Source: Brevibacillus panacihumi W25
GTDB lineage: Bacteria > Bacillota > Bacilli > Brevibacillales > Brevibacillaceae
DNA length: 64,000 nucleotides
Reading direction: 5' to 3'
Assembly: GCF_000503775.1 (NCBI RefSeq)
Contig: NZ_KI629782.1
Location: 1,418,045 to 1,482,044 of the forward strand
Position 1 is the stretch's first letter, and every line of letters starts with the position of its first letter. Below the pieces are notes generated by a model. That model had not been told where the DNA came from, searched no databases, and saw only the letters and a program-made list of their open reading frames with translations. Shown here piece by piece: positions 8,799 to 18,963 of this stretch. The position numbers and the translations under genes are program-made.

Positions 8799-10700
8799 AA
8801 TCGGGTAGGAGGCTACCCATTATTTGGGCAGCCGACCTCCCACACCACCGTACGTACCGTTCGGTATACGGCGGTTCCTAAGTTTACGCAGTGACTTGTC
8901 GATAATAATCTGAAAAGAATATGAAACCGAGTCCTTTGATCGTGTTGTTTCCGAGGGATTGGGCGAGGATGGGACTATTGGAGGTTCTCCAGTAGCTCTT
9001 TCTTGTGTTTGCGTATTCCCATGCCTTCTGGTCTTGGACTCCGAATAATTTCAGCATTTTAAACCTTGTCCTTATCCGTTTCCATTGCTTCCAGTAGATC
9101 ATGCGAATTCGCCTTCGCATCCATTCATCCGTGGTTTGGAGCAGTTTCTTCATGTCGGCAATTTTGAAATAGTTCACCCAGCCCATGATATATCGTCTGA
9201 GCTTCACGGCTCTGTCTTCGTTTCCTATTCCGTTGCTTCTTGCGGTCAACTCCTTAACCTTGGTTTTCATCTTCACGATGGATTTCGGATGGATTCTGAC
9301 TCTCGTCTGCCCCTTGAGGGAGTAAAATGAGAAACCAAGAAATTTGACCTTCCTCGCCTCATCCACGACCGTCTTCTCCCGATTTACTTTGAGGAAGAGT
9401 TTCTTCTCGATAAAGGGGAGGATGTTCCTCAGCGCTCGCTCAGCACTTTTTCTGCTCTTGCAGAAGATGAGCAGATCGTCCGCATAGCGGACGAACCTAT
9501 GACCTCTGTTTTCCAGTTCTGTGTCCAATTCGTTCAGCATGATATTGCTAAGTATTGGACTCAGATTGCCCCCTTGCGGTACACCGACTTCCGTTTCTTC
9601 AAACTTATGCTTCACGATGACGCCAGCTTTTAGGTACTTGTGTATGAGTGAGATGACCCGCCCGTCCTTGATGGTTCTCGATAATACCTCGACGAGTTTA
9701 CTTTGATTCACGGTGTCGAAGTATTTCTCCAAGTCCATATCCACCACGTATTTGTACCCTTCTTGTATGTTCGCCTGACTTCTTCTGATTGCATCATGTG
9801 CGCTTCGTTTGGGGCGGAAGCCGAAACTATTCTCGGAGAACTCTTTCTCATAGATCGGCGTAAGCACTTGCGCTATGGCTTGTTGGATGACTCGATCAAC
9901 AACCGTCGGGATTCCCAGGTTTCTTTTCTTTCCATTCTCTTTGGGGATTTCTACCCTCCGAACGGGGTTCGGACGGTATTTCCCGTCCAGGATTGATTGC
10001 CTGAGTGTCTCCCCATTCTCTTTGAGATGTTGTAGAAGTTCATCCACTCCCATCCCATCAATTCCGTGGGAGCCTTTGTTCGCTTTGACTCTCTTGAACG
10101 CTTCGTTCAGATTGTTCCTGCTCACAATTTTCTCGAGCAATCCATCCTTCGGCAAGTCTGTGTTGGTGTTATCCGTTTCAGTTATCCTCGCAGGAATGTG
10201 CGCTCCCGCATATCCTTCGTGTTCCGCACTATCTTTCTGCGTGAAGCCTTCCGTTGGAAGTTGGCTGCCCTTTGCTCCTGTTTTGGTAACTTTCATTGAC
10301 TCACACCTCCTTAGGTTCGGCCCTTCCCGCATGTTGTCGACTGCATGCGGTACTATGGCGTCTGCTGACTTCTCATGATAAATCTTGTTTCAACCGTGAT
10401 TCGAAGTGCATCTCCTCACGTCCATGAGACCTCCCACGGTAAGACGATTCACTTTCCTTCCATATACCCACATCATTTACATTGGTACGTCCGTGTAGTT
10501 AATTGGACTTCGTCTTGTTTGGCAGACTCATCCCGTATCCTATGCCTGATGATGTTCGTGTTCCTTGGGCCGGAAGTTTGCCTCCAGCTTCCTTTGGATT
10601 CCACCTCGCGGTGGACACCCTTGCTCTTGGCTAGTGGTTGGTAACTACAAACCCCCACAGTGGACTTTCACCACCTAGTTAATCGCCATGCGTGGCACAC
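8799..10700 (-). mobile_element. Group II intron, bacterial class C
   Basis: A roughly 1.9 kb intron on the minus strand. Its 5' end is read as GTGTGCC at 10700, right after the seven-T run of a terminator. The early part holds the class C domain I signature (GGGTGTCCACCGCGAGGTGG near 10615, and the GTGGTGAAAGTCCAC segment near 10665). Domain IV encodes the reverse transcriptase. After its stop, a domain V-like stem (GAACCGCCGTATACCG with CGGTACGTACGGTGG, about 8830-8880) is followed by a domain VI hairpin (GGCTGCCC/GGGTAGCC) ending ...CCTACCCGAT near 8800. Class C introns home to DNA just downstream of terminator hairpins, as here. The 3' boundary is good to a few bases. Confidence 0.85.
8884..10296 (-). 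CDS. ltrA: Group II intron reverse transcriptase/maturase
   Basis: A 470-residue intron-encoded protein, the usual length for class C. Reverse transcriptase blocks are in order: N-K-G-S-H-G-I-D-G (RT1/2), R-N-L-G-I-P-T-V-V-D-R-V-I-Q-Q, F-R-P-K-R-S-A-H-D-A, catalytic Y-A-D-D preceded by F-V-R, and the L-G-F-S-F block. A maturase/X domain ends with W-V-N-Y-F-K-I-A and W-K-Q-W-K-R-I-R-T-R. No HNH endonuclease domain follows, again typical of class C. The start at 10296 is chosen because AAGGAGGTG lies seven bases upstream; an in-frame upstream ATG exists at 10332. All catalytic residues are intact, so the element may be mobile and self-splicing. Confidence 0.93.
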   Translation of the reverse strand: MKVTKTGAKGSQLPTEGFTQKDSAEHEGYAGAHIPARITETDNTNTDLPKDGLLEKIVSRNNLNEAFKRVKANKGSHGIDGMGVDELLQHLKENGETLRQSILDGKYRPNPVRRVEIPKENGKKRNLGIPTVVDRVIQQAIAQVLTPIYEKEFSENSFGFRPKRSAHDAIRRSQANIQEGYKYVVDMDLEKYFDTVNQSKLVEVLSRTIKDGRVISLIHKYLKAGVIVKHKFEETEVGVPQGGNLSPILSNIMLNELDTELENRGHRFVRYADDLLIFCKSRKSAERALRNILPFIEKKLFLKVNREKTVVDEARKVKFLGFSFYSLKGQTRVRIHPKSIVKMKTKVKELTARSNGIGNEDRAVKLRRYIMGWVNYFKIADMKKLLQTTDEWMRRRIRMIYWKQWKRIRTRFKMLKLFGVQDQKAWEYANTRKSYWRTSNSPILAQSLGNNTIKGLGFIFFSDYYRQVTA

Positions 10701-10701
10701 C

Positions 10702-10732
10702 AAAAAAAGTCAGCCGCACTTTGGCGACTGAC
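10702..10732 (-). terminator. Rho-independent terminator of the amidohydrolase gene; intron insertion target
   Basis: Minus strand: GTCAGTCGC pairs with GCGGCTGAC (one G-T) around a six-base loop, followed by TTTTTTT (10708-10702). The gene at 10756-11940 ends 24 bases before it, and the group II intron begins one base after the T run. Confidence 0.85.
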
Positions 10733-10755
10733 GTATATCTGTACGAAATTTGACT

Positions 10756-11940
10756 TTACCCCATCACAATCTTTCTGGCCGCATTGACGAAAGTCTTCAC
10801 GCCGATCTCGAGCGCGTCCTCGTCCACCGTGAAACGAGCGTGGTGATGCGGATAAACGATGCCCTTCTCCTGATTGCCGGCCCCGATATAAAAGAAGCAG
10901 CCAGGCGCTTTTTGCTGGAAGGCGGAAAAATCCTCCCCGCCCATCGTCGGGCGGCTTTTTACAACCCACTCCGGACCCAGTGTTTCGACGACGACTTCTT
11001 CCATCAGACGGCTGACCTCCTCGTCATTGATGACGGGACGGTAGCCATTTACGTACTTGAAGGTATAGGAAGCTCCATGCGCCTCTGTAATCCCTTTGAT
11101 CACGCGCTCCATCAAGCCGGGGACGCTTTCGCGCAAGGCTGGGTCGAAGCTGCGCACCGTACCGCATAGCTCGACCGAACCCGGAATGACATTATGTGTG
11201 GTCCCGGCAACAAATTGTGTGACGGAAATCACGAGACTGTCCAAAGGATCGGTATTGCGGGAAACGATATGCTGCAGATTGGTCACGACCTGAGCCGCGA
11301 CGGCAATGCTGTCGATCGTCTGGTGCGGAATTGCGGCATGGCCGCCTTTTCCCTGCACCGTAACCCAGAAGGTGTCGGGAGCCGCCATCACAGGACCCGA
11401 ACTAATGCCAACCTTGCCGTACTCCATCTGAGCCCACAGATGCGTCCCGATCACCAGGTCGACGCCTTCCATGACGCCAGCCTGGACCATCTCTTCTGCT
11501 CCGCCGGGATGCAGTTCTTCTGCGTGCTGGAATAAAAAGCGGATTTCTCCTTTTACCTGATCCTTCATCCCCGCGAGCAGCTTAGCCGCCCCAAGCAGCA
11601 TGGCGGTATGCCCGTCATGACCGCAGGCGTGCATCACACCGGGATTTTGGGAGGCGAACTCGAATGTGTTCTCTTCGGTTATCGGCAACGCATCCATATC
11701 AGCGCGCATCGCCAGCACAGTTCCCGGCTCCGGGCCGATCAGGCGAGCCATGACACTCGTCTGGGTCGGACGGCTAATCTCCAGATTGCCAAAGGATTGC
11801 AGCGTATCATAGACGAACTGTGCCGTTTTTTCTTCGTGGAAAGACAGCTCCGGGTGCTGATGCAGATACCTCCTCCACGCAATGACCTGCTCCTTGATCT
11901 CCTCTACAGCTTGATTCAGCGTTGCGACGGTCGTTGTCAT
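10756..11940 (-). CDS. M20D amidohydrolase (N-acyl amino acid / hippurate hydrolase-like)
   Basis: A 394-residue M20D-family peptidase, cytoplasmic, expected to use two metal ions. The metal motif H-A-C-G-H-D-G-H-T is at about residues 105-113, the E-E catalytic pair in Q-H-A-E-E-L-H-P-G-G, and further ligands in G-T-H-L-W and near the end in G-G-E-D-F. A dimerisation lid domain lies at about 185-300. Members remove acyl groups from N-acylated amino acids, indole acetyl-amino acids or cysteine conjugates. The start has AGGAGGAGAACAGG just upstream. The next gene upstream (11968-13203) is an M20 carbamoylase 27 bases away, so the pair is probably co-transcribed and may process N-blocked amino acids. 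Confidence 0.85.
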   Translation of the reverse strand: MTTTVATLNQAVEEIKEQVIAWRRYLHQHPELSFHEEKTAQFVYDTLQSFGNLEISRPTQTSVMARLIGPEPGTVLAMRADMDALPITEENTFEFASQNPGVMHACGHDGHTAMLLGAAKLLAGMKDQVKGEIRFLFQHAEELHPGGAEEMVQAGVMEGVDLVIGTHLWAQMEYGKVGISSGPVMAAPDTFWVTVQGKGGHAAIPHQTIDSIAVAAQVVTNLQHIVSRNTDPLDSLVISVTQFVAGTTHNVIPGSVELCGTVRSFDPALRESVPGLMERVIKGITEAHGASYTFKYVNGYRPVINDEEVSRLMEEVVVETLGPEWVVKSRPTMGGEDFSAFQQKAPGCFFYIGAGNQEKGIVYPHHHARFTVDEDALEIGVKTFVNAARKIVMG

Positions 11941-11967
11941 CCTGTTCTCCTCCTCAAATAGGAACTT

Positions 11968-13203
11968 TTATCGGGGTGATGGTGACGCCAATGCGAGTAC
12001 CGTCCGATACAAAACCGCGGCACTCTTCGCACAATCCTCTTTGGACGTATATTCCGCCGGGTTGTGGCTGATGCCATCCCGGGAACGGGCGAAAATCATG
12101 CCGACAGGACAAAAGTCTACCAACTGCATGCCGTCATGTCCGGCGCCGCTTGGCAGGATCATGGTCTCCAGCTCTTCTGCCTCGCATGCTGCCAAAGCTG
12201 CCTGCTGCACCTCCTGGGAGCAGATCACGGGAGCCATGCGCTGCAGGTCTTCTACCAGCAGCTTGACCCCGCGGCGCTCGCAGATTTCCTTGGCCTCCCG
12301 CAAAATGCTCTCTTCTACACGGGTACGCACTGCTTCATCGACGTCACGCAGGTCAAGCGTAAACTCGACGCGCCCCGGGATGACATTCGCCCCGCCGGGA
12401 AATACTTGCAGCTTGCCGACCGTTCCGACTGTGCTATTTGTCCGAGCCGCTTCCCTTTCGATGACCAGCATGATCTCTGATGCCGCTGCCAGCGGATCGC
12501 GGCGCATCGTCATCGGTGTCGTACCAGCGTGGCCTGCTTCACCGTCGAGCGTGAATTTGACCCAGATCGGTCCTGCGATCCCCTTGACGACGCCCACAGA
12601 CAAGCCGCGGCTCTCGAGGACTTTTCCCTGCTCGATGTGCAATTCCACGTACGCCTTGACGCTGCCAGGCTCCCGCTTCGCGCGGTCGATCTGTGCGGGA
12701 TCGAGTCCGTTTTGCCGCATGGCTTCCGCGATCGAGATCCCTTCCTCGTCTTGGGCTTCCAGCTCCTCGATCTGCAGCCGGCCTCCAAGCGCCCGGCTCC
12801 CGAGCATGCCATAGCCGAAGCGCGTTCCTTCTTCGTCGGTAAAAGCAATGACCTCGATGGGGTGCTCTGTCTCCACGCCGCTCTCGTTCATCGCTTGCAG
12901 GATCTCTACTCCGGCAAGGACGCCAAGCGGTCCATCAAAATCACCGCCATTCGGCACCGAATCGATATGGGAGCCGACCAGCACTACCGGTGCCGCAGGA
13001 TTCTTCCCCTCTTTACGGCCAATCAGATTGCCGATCTCGTCCTCTCTTACGGCTAATCCGGCCTCCTGCATAAAGCGTGTTACCAAATCTTTGGCCGCCC
13101 GTTCCTCCGGGGTAAAGGAAAGTCTGGTTACCCCTCCTTCTGCTTGTCTGCCAATCGTGCCAAGCTGCATCAGCCGTTCCCACAGACGTTCTGCATCAAT
13201 CAC
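11968..13203 (-). CDS. Zn-dependent N-carbamoyl-L-amino acid hydrolase / allantoate amidohydrolase family
   Basis: A 411-residue M20-type protein of the hydantoinase/carbamoylase group. Landmarks: [15 protein letters not shown] (metal-binding H and D), T-D-E-E-G-T-R-F-G (catalytic glutamate pair), [15 protein letters not shown], and P-S-G-A-G-H-D. It cleaves the N-carbamoyl group of a carbamoyl amino acid or ureido compound, giving ammonia and carbon dioxide. No allantoin or hydantoinase gene is nearby, so the exact substrate is unresolved. The start is GTG (13201-13203) with ACAGGAGGTG eight bases upstream. Probably the first gene of a two-gene operon with 10756-11940. Confidence 0.85.
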   Translation of the reverse strand: MIDAERLWERLMQLGTIGRQAEGGVTRLSFTPEERAAKDLVTRFMQEAGLAVREDEIGNLIGRKEGKNPAAPVVLVGSHIDSVPNGGDFDGPLGVLAGVEILQAMNESGVETEHPIEVIAFTDEEGTRFGYGMLGSRALGGRLQIEELEAQDEEGISIAEAMRQNGLDPAQIDRAKREPGSVKAYVELHIEQGKVLESRGLSVGVVKGIAGPIWVKFTLDGEAGHAGTTPMTMRRDPLAAASEIMLVIEREAARTNSTVGTVGKLQVFPGGANVIPGRVEFTLDLRDVDEAVRTRVEESILREAKEICERRGVKLLVEDLQRMAPVICSQEVQQAALAACEAEELETMILPSGAGHDGMQLVDFCPVGMIFARSRDGISHNPAEYTSKEDCAKSAAVLYRTVLALASPSPR

Positions 13204-13323
13204 GTATGCGCACCTCCTGTATCTGCCTGTTCTTGTTGTGTTGCCACGCTTTGTTTGTCCTCCCCATTGTAGAATAGTCTGTCAATTTTGGAAAGGTCGC
13301 CAGTCCAGTTTTCCTTTTGCCAA

Positions 13324-13857
13324 CTACCCTTTCAGCGGCTTGATCGCTTTTTCTCCCAGTGTCAGGGCCACATACAGAACCGGAATCACCAGCAGCGAAA
13401 AAGGTAGCGTCTCTCCGATCAACGACCAGCTGATCCATCCTTCCGCAAGCAAGCGGTAATAGGTGTACACGCTGTAGGGAAGTACCAGTACCACTGCTGT
13501 GACGACGCCAGGGGTGTAGGTGCGAAACAGCAGGCTTTGTCCGATATGGGTAAAGACATGCAGAAAAAGAACGTGCAGGCAGACCAGGAAGAAAGGCAAG
13601 TACGTGCCAGCAGGCCAGGTCAGAACCGTCAGGAGGACAGCGGCAGACAATACCGCAAAGATGCAGGTGACCGCCACCGAGAACTGGGCGGTGCTCATGG
13701 ACAGCATCGGCTGGAACGTCTTTTGCGCAAAAGCGGGTATGCTTCGAGCAAGCCGTTCGCGATGGCGAATCAGCCAATTTTCCACGACGATGATCTCTTC
13801 CAGGTCATGCAGGACAAACACGATCAGGAACATCCAGATCACATGCGTCAATTCCAT
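13324..13857 (-). CDS. HXXEE domain-containing membrane protein
   Basis: A 177-residue protein with five or so predicted membrane helices. The eponymous motif H-D-L-E-E is at residues 17-21 in the first helix, followed by a second conserved stretch (H-V-F-T-H-I-G-Q-S near 105). HXXEE proteins are of unknown function; the buried H and E residues suggest metal or proton handling. The gene follows the TetR regulator on the same strand by 43 bases, so the regulator probably controls it. Ribosome site AAAGGGGAAAG lies before the ATG. Confidence 0.75.
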   Translation of the reverse strand: MELTHVIWMFLIVFVLHDLEEIIVVENWLIRHRERLARSIPAFAQKTFQPMLSMSTAQFSVAVTCIFAVLSAAVLLTVLTWPAGTYLPFFLVCLHVLFLHVFTHIGQSLLFRTYTPGVVTAVVLVLPYSVYTYYRLLAEGWISWSLIGETLPFSLLVIPVLYVALTLGEKAIKPLKG

Positions 13858-13900
13858 GCTTGCTTTCCCCTTTCTATCGGTTCTTGGGATTTATGGAACG

Positions 13901-14485
13901 TTACGGTGCAACGATGCCGCGTGCCAGCAATTCAGTGGCATGGTCTGCCAATTCCTCTGCCGTCATCACTTCCGTCAGCAAAAAACGCTCTGTCAGCCGA
14001 TACAAGACCGCGACCATGGCTTCAGCCGCGACTTCAGGCGAAAGCTCCGGGCGCACATGTCCGGCATTCTGGTTGGTGCGCAGATTTTCCGCTACGAGCT
14101 TCGCCATTTGCTGATGCAATCGCTCCCCTTCCTGTGCAGCAGCCAGAAACACCTGCGTCAGTCTGGGTCTTGCACGAAAAAACTGGAAGAGTCCAAGCAG
14201 ATTCTCCCTGATCTTCGGCACGGTCATCTCCTTGGGGAGCGGCGTCACCTGCTTGCCGGCATCCGCCAGCTCACTCAGTTGCGTGAAAAATGCATCCCGA
14301 AGCTCCCCGTAGACGGCTTCCTTGCTGGGAAAGTAGAGATAAAAGGCCGCTTGGGTCAGGCCAGCACGCTTCACAATATCGCTGACCCGCGTACGGTCGT
14401 AACCATTGCTTGCGAACTCCTCTGCCGCCGCTTCCAGCAGACGTTTGCGGCTTTTCTCCCCTTTTTCCGTTCTCGATCTGTTCAT
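13901..14485 (-). CDS. TetR/AcrR family regulator
   Basis: A 194-residue repressor-type protein. The N-terminal TetR helix-turn-helix covers about residues 11-58 (R-L-L-E-A-A-A-E-E-F, then V-S-D-I-V-K-R-A-G-L-T-Q, then F-Y-L-Y-F-P-S-K-E-A). The C-terminal half is a ligand domain without informative motifs. It closely resembles the TetR at 47007-47600 across the DNA-binding region. A near-perfect 36-base palindrome lies directly upstream (14499-14534) and overlaps where its promoter should be, pointing to autoregulation together with the HXXEE gene. The start has only a weak ribosome site (GGGGTGACGCA). Confidence 0.85.
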   Translation of the reverse strand: MNRSRTEKGEKSRKRLLEAAAEEFASNGYDRTRVSDIVKRAGLTQAAFYLYFPSKEAVYGELRDAFFTQLSELADAGKQVTPLPKEMTVPKIRENLLGLFQFFRARPRLTQVFLAAAQEGERLHQQMAKLVAENLRTNQNAGHVRPELSPEVAAEAMVAVLYRLTERFLLTEVMTAEELADHATELLARGIVAP

Positions 14486-14498
14486 TGCGTCACCCCAA

Positions 14499-14534
14499 AA
14501 CTAACTCACTAGTTATATAACTCAATAGTTAGTT
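14499..14534. promoter_or_regulatory. Palindromic TetR operator
   Basis: AACTAACT (14499-14506) mirrors AGTTAGTT (14527-14534), and the inside is also largely symmetric around TATA. It lies 14 bases before the TetR start codon. A related 30-base palindrome lies before the second TetR gene at 46956-46985. Confidence 0.7.
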
Positions 14535-14607
14535 TAACAGCCTCCCATGCTTTTACACAAGTGGCACTTGCTTTTTTGAGAATGACTCTGTAGAATAATC
14601 GATCAAA

Positions 14608-15944
<1,337 letters not shown>

Positions 15945-16071
15945 TCTAGCTTTCAACAGTGACGTTACAAAATCTACCTACAAGGATAAGAATCAGCATA
16001 ATTTGTATGAATTACGTCTATTGAACTCGCACGTTCGTTGAATCGTAACATGTTTAAATATTGATTACGAG

Positions 16072-16102
16072 TCCTCATCTTTACATAAGGTGGGGATTTT
16101 TA
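16072..16102 (+). terminator. Terminator of trpS
   Basis: TCCTCATCTT (16072-16081) pairs fully, with three G-T pairs, with AAGGTGGGGA (16087-16096), followed by TTTTTATT. Confidence 0.65.
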
Positions 16103-16148
16103 TTGCTTCCGGGCATTAATAGAAATAGTTCTGTAATATAAATAATGT

Positions 16149-17325
16149 CACTAGCGTTGCATAAAAAATCCTGGGTATAATAATTATTTTTTTCTGAATG
16201 TGATTCGATTTTCAAATAGCTAAAAACTGATCACCAGCCAAAAGGTAGTTCCGTGCCTCTTGGCTCTTTCCATAAAATGAAGTGATCTTCACATGCTGCT
16301 TCAACCATTTGAAAAAGATTTCGATGTCCCAGCGACTACGATGCATCTCACTTATTTCTTGTGCTGACAACTCCAGCCGATTTGTGATTAACATGATGGG
16401 ATTTCCTTGTGAATCCGTTGTCTCCACAAGGCGTAGAAGATGCTTCATTCGTTTCTGTTGTTTTCCCAACTCTACGATACAATCCCTTGTAATAAGGCTA
16501 CCCTCGGGAACAGAACGATCATAAAAATACCGAATCGACGCGTTCTTTTTTGTTCTTGTCACAAAGAAGATTCTACGGTCACAATACTCATCAAACTTGG
16601 TATAGTCAATAAATCCCCGATCGAATACATACGTGGTGCCGGATTTGTTTACAAGAGCATCTAGTTGAGTCCGGTCATGAGAGCGGGCTGAGGTCATCTG
16701 AACAGCTTCTGGATAGACGTCTTCCGGAGAAGAAAATGCCAACCGAAAGTGGAGTTTCACCCCAGCTTTTGTCTCACGAAACGTCGCCCATTTATACCTT
16801 TCGAGGCACAGTGGAATTGTGGTCGAGTCCACAATACGGAAATCTCGCTTCATAGTAGGAGGTACCGAACATAATCGAATCCGTTGAACCAAATCCGTAA
16901 AAACACGTTGAAGCAGTTCAGAATGGGTCTGTTGATGTTTGCGTGAAAGCTGCGAAGGACTGATCGACGCAAAGCCTAGCTCTCGCTGAAATTTTTTCCC
17001 TAATGTATCGTCAGCAATCGCCCGTAATCCTTTTCGTTGTTGCAATTGGGCATGCAAGAATAACAGCAGATAAGCCGGAGTAGTCAGCTTTTTTACGTAC
17101 TTGTCCTGATCACTCAAAGCTAGATCTTGATAAAACTTTTTCGAAAAATGGGAGAAACCCATTTACCAAATGACGAGAGTAAGGTATTCTTGTCCATGCG
17201 CTTATCCTTTCAGTGGATTTGGACAGAAACTACCTGACCATTCCATTGTAAAGGATATTTTTATTTTCAGTGAGAACAAGACCGAGTCTTTTGTGTATTT
17301 TGACTAGATTAATGCAACGCTAGTG
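16149..17325. mobile_element. IS4-family-like insertion element, deletion derivative
   Basis: Bounded by perfect 14-base inverted repeats CACTAGCGTTGCAT (16149-16162) and ATGCAACGCTAGTG (17312-17325). It contains one transposase gene on the minus strand that lacks the expected C-terminal part, making the element 1177 bases, shorter than usual for this family (about 1.4 kb). A further internally deleted relative lies at 22751-22939. It sits just after the trpS terminator at the left edge of the AT-rich island. Confidence 0.8.
16212..17162 (-). CDS. IS4-family DDE transposase, C-terminally truncated
   Basis: A 316-residue transposase. The catalytic triad is present: first Asp in R-I-V-D-S-T-T-I (about 109), second Asp in Y-V-F-D-R-G-F (about 180), and the Glu in R-W-D-I-E-I-F-F-K-W-L-K, which satisfies the family R(3)E(6)K motif. 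After that Glu helix the protein ends early with A-R-N-Y-L-L-A-G-D-Q-F-L-A-I, where relatives continue with a helical segment of about 50 residues. The same ending DNA occurs in the remnant at 22751, so the truncation predates both copies. Activity is uncertain. Confidence 0.85.
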   Translation of the reverse strand: MGFSHFSKKFYQDLALSDQDKYVKKLTTPAYLLLFLHAQLQQRKGLRAIADDTLGKKFQRELGFASISPSQLSRKHQQTHSELLQRVFTDLVQRIRLCSVPPTMKRDFRIVDSTTIPLCLERYKWATFRETKAGVKLHFRLAFSSPEDVYPEAVQMTSARSHDRTQLDALVNKSGTTYVFDRGFIDYTKFDEYCDRRIFFVTRTKKNASIRYFYDRSVPEGSLITRDCIVELGKQQKRMKHLLRLVETTDSQGNPIMLITNRLELSAQEISEMHRSRWDIEIFFKWLKQHVKITSFYGKSQEARNYLLAGDQFLAI

Positions 17326-17418
17326 ATAAGGAATGAATGAATACTCTACAAAACTTAATTAACTCGATTAATCTAATCTGAGAGTTTTTACAAAATGGTG
17401 GGAAAATACCAAAATATG

Positions 17419-17447
17419 TTGAATAATGATTTTTATTGTATTAAAAT
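17419..17447 (+). promoter_or_regulatory. Sigma-A-like promoter of the interrupted metzincin gene
   Basis: TTGAAT (17419-17424), a 17-base spacer, TAAAAT (17442-17447), about 33 bases before the start codon. Confidence 0.5.
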
Positions 17448-17479
17448 GGAAAAAAGTTAAAAAAGGGGTGTATCTATTT

Positions 17480-17623
17480 ATGAGGTTACCAATGCTAAAA
17501 TCATTCAATTCTATTAGGTTAATGAGTATTGTATTTATTGCAACCTTGGTTACCAATGGATTTATCATTAAGGATGCTTTAGCTGGCGTAGGAGATAGTC
17601 CTTTGGTAACAAAACAGAAATGT
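17480..17623 (+). pseudogene. 5' part of a secreted metzincin protease gene, split by an IS21-family element
   Basis: The ATG at 17480 follows AAAAGGGGTG and opens a typical secretory signal: basic M-R-L-P-M-L-K, a hydrophobic run (L-M-S-I-V-F-I-A-T-L-V) and a likely cleavage after D-A-L-A near residue 36. The frame runs 48 codons to K-Q-K-C, where the terminal repeat of the IS21-like element begins, and stops at TAG (17636-17638). The remainder of the gene resumes at 21318. Rejoining the two pieces at these points restores one open frame of about 206 residues. Confidence 0.7.
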
Positions 17624-17658
17624 GTAACCGTCAAGTAGTTTTGAACACTTTTTGCTCA

Positions 17659-18432
17659 TTAAGTTTGAACACTTTTTTCTCCGAAAATAGAGCTCCTGTA
17701 TTTGATTCTGTAGCTGTCTTCGTTTAGTTGGATCACTTCCACTCTGTGAAGCAATCGATCTAATATAGCCGTCGTAATTCCTTGATCACCTATTAATTCT
17801 CCCCACTGTTCGGGTCCTTTGTTGGATGTTAATATGATTGAACTTCGTTCATACAGGTTGTTTATGAGGTGGAAAAATAGGTTTGCCTCCCTTTGATCCA
17901 TTGCCATATACATGAGATCATCAATAATGACCAAATCGGATTCGTTTATTCTTTTAAGCTGCGTTTGTGATTTTGTGAGGTACTCTTGGGTTTTCAATAG
18001 ATGGATCAACTCTCCCATGGTTGAAAAGGTAACTTGAAAACCCTTTTGTATCGCTTCTAACCCAAGTCCAATTGCAATGTGGGTTTTGCCCACTCCTGGA
18101 GGACCAAGAAGGATCAGATTGTACTGTTGTTCTAGCCAATTCAGTTCCTTCAACTGTTTGATTTGGCGGGAACTGATTGACTTTTGCTCATCGATCTGAA
18201 ATTCATCCAAGGTCTTTTGATAGGGAAACTTGGCCCATTTCAATCTCCTCTCCGCATTTTTTGCTTCTCTCCGTTTCAATTCATAGGTTAAGAGTTCTTC
18301 TAGAAATTCCTGATAGGTCCAAGAGAATTTTTCAGCTTTACGAAGGAATTCAGGCAGTTCATTGGCTGTCTCCGCCATCCGAAGATGGCGGAAGTAATTT
18401 TGCATGGTCTGTACGGTGCTGTTCAACGTCAA
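17659..18432 (-). CDS. istB: IS21-family transposition helper ATPase IstB
   Basis: A 257-residue AAA+ ATPase of the IstB/DnaC-like group that assists IstA in target capture. Walker A is G-P-P-G-V-G-K-T-H at about 104-112, Walker B is L-V-I-I-D-D-L, and a sensor region includes S-I-I-L-T-S-N. The start is TTG (18430-18432), read M-T-L-N-S-T-V-Q, with AGGGGG four bases upstream; a TTG two codons later is also possible. It lies downstream of istA in the original element, but the IS3 insertion now separates them, so its expression may depend on new promoters. Confidence 0.9.
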   Translation of the reverse strand: MTLNSTVQTMQNYFRHLRMAETANELPEFLRKAEKFSWTYQEFLEELLTYELKRREAKNAERRLKWAKFPYQKTLDEFQIDEQKSISSRQIKQLKELNWLEQQYNLILLGPPGVGKTHIAIGLGLEAIQKGFQVTFSTMGELIHLLKTQEYLTKSQTQLKRINESDLVIIDDLMYMAMDQREANLFFHLINNLYERSSIILTSNKGPEQWGELIGDQGITTAILDRLLHRVEVIQLNEDSYRIKYRSSIFGEKSVQT

Positions 18433-18637
18433 ATGCCCCCTAGTATTTTTAAATATTTATCCATTTCCCTCGTTGGTGAAGTGGCTTGTAATGCGGAGAG
18501 GTTGCGGAAGTTGCTTGGTATTGCTTGATCGAAACGAGGTTCTGAGGAGGGCTTGGTGGATCGGCTACACTGAATTGGACAATTCTCTTAAGGTCTAGTA
18601 GATTGAAATCAAATCGACAAGGAACGGAGAGAATGTC

Positions 18638-18922
18638 ATGCAGAAACGTGAGCGTCGGTCATTTACAGACGAGTTCAAGCAGCAGATGGTTCAACTTTAC
18701 GAGAATGGGAAACCGCGTGCAGATATTTTGAGAGAATATGATCTGAGTGCATCTGCGTTTGACCGTTGGGTCAAACAGAGTAGAACAACAGGTTCTTTCA
18801 AAGAAAAAGACAACCGAACCGAGGAAGAAAAGGAACTCAGAGCGCTGCGTAAGGAAATCCAACGGTTGAAGATGGAAAACGATATTTTAAAGCAAGCAGC
18901 GCTGATCTTCGGACGAAATTAA
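18638..18922 (+). CDS. IS3-family transposase OrfA
   Basis: A 94-residue DNA-binding subunit. Residues 5-55 form the IS3 helix-turn-helix (F-T-D-E-F-K-Q-Q-M-V-Q-L-Y, then I-L-R-E-Y-D-L-S-A-S-A-F-D-R-W-V). A leucine zipper-like helix follows (L-R-A-L-R-K-E-I-Q-R-L-K-M-E-N-D-I-L-K). It ends I-F-G-R-N. The frame of orfB is -1 relative to it and stays open across the overlap, so an OrfAB fusion by frameshifting is expected for this family. Confidence 0.88.
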   Translation: MQKRERRSFTDEFKQQMVQLYENGKPRADILREYDLSASAFDRWVKQSRTTGSFKEKDNRTEEEKELRALRKEIQRLKMENDILKQAALIFGRN

Positions 18923-18963
18923 CGGTAATCCAGCAAAACGCTCATAAGTATCCCATATCGGCC

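Noticed and set aside
18860-18930. A6G-type programmed frameshift site between orfA and orfB of the IS3-family element
   Set aside because: The frames overlap in the right (-1) register, but no A6G or other convincing slippery heptamer was found, so only the expected fusion is mentioned.
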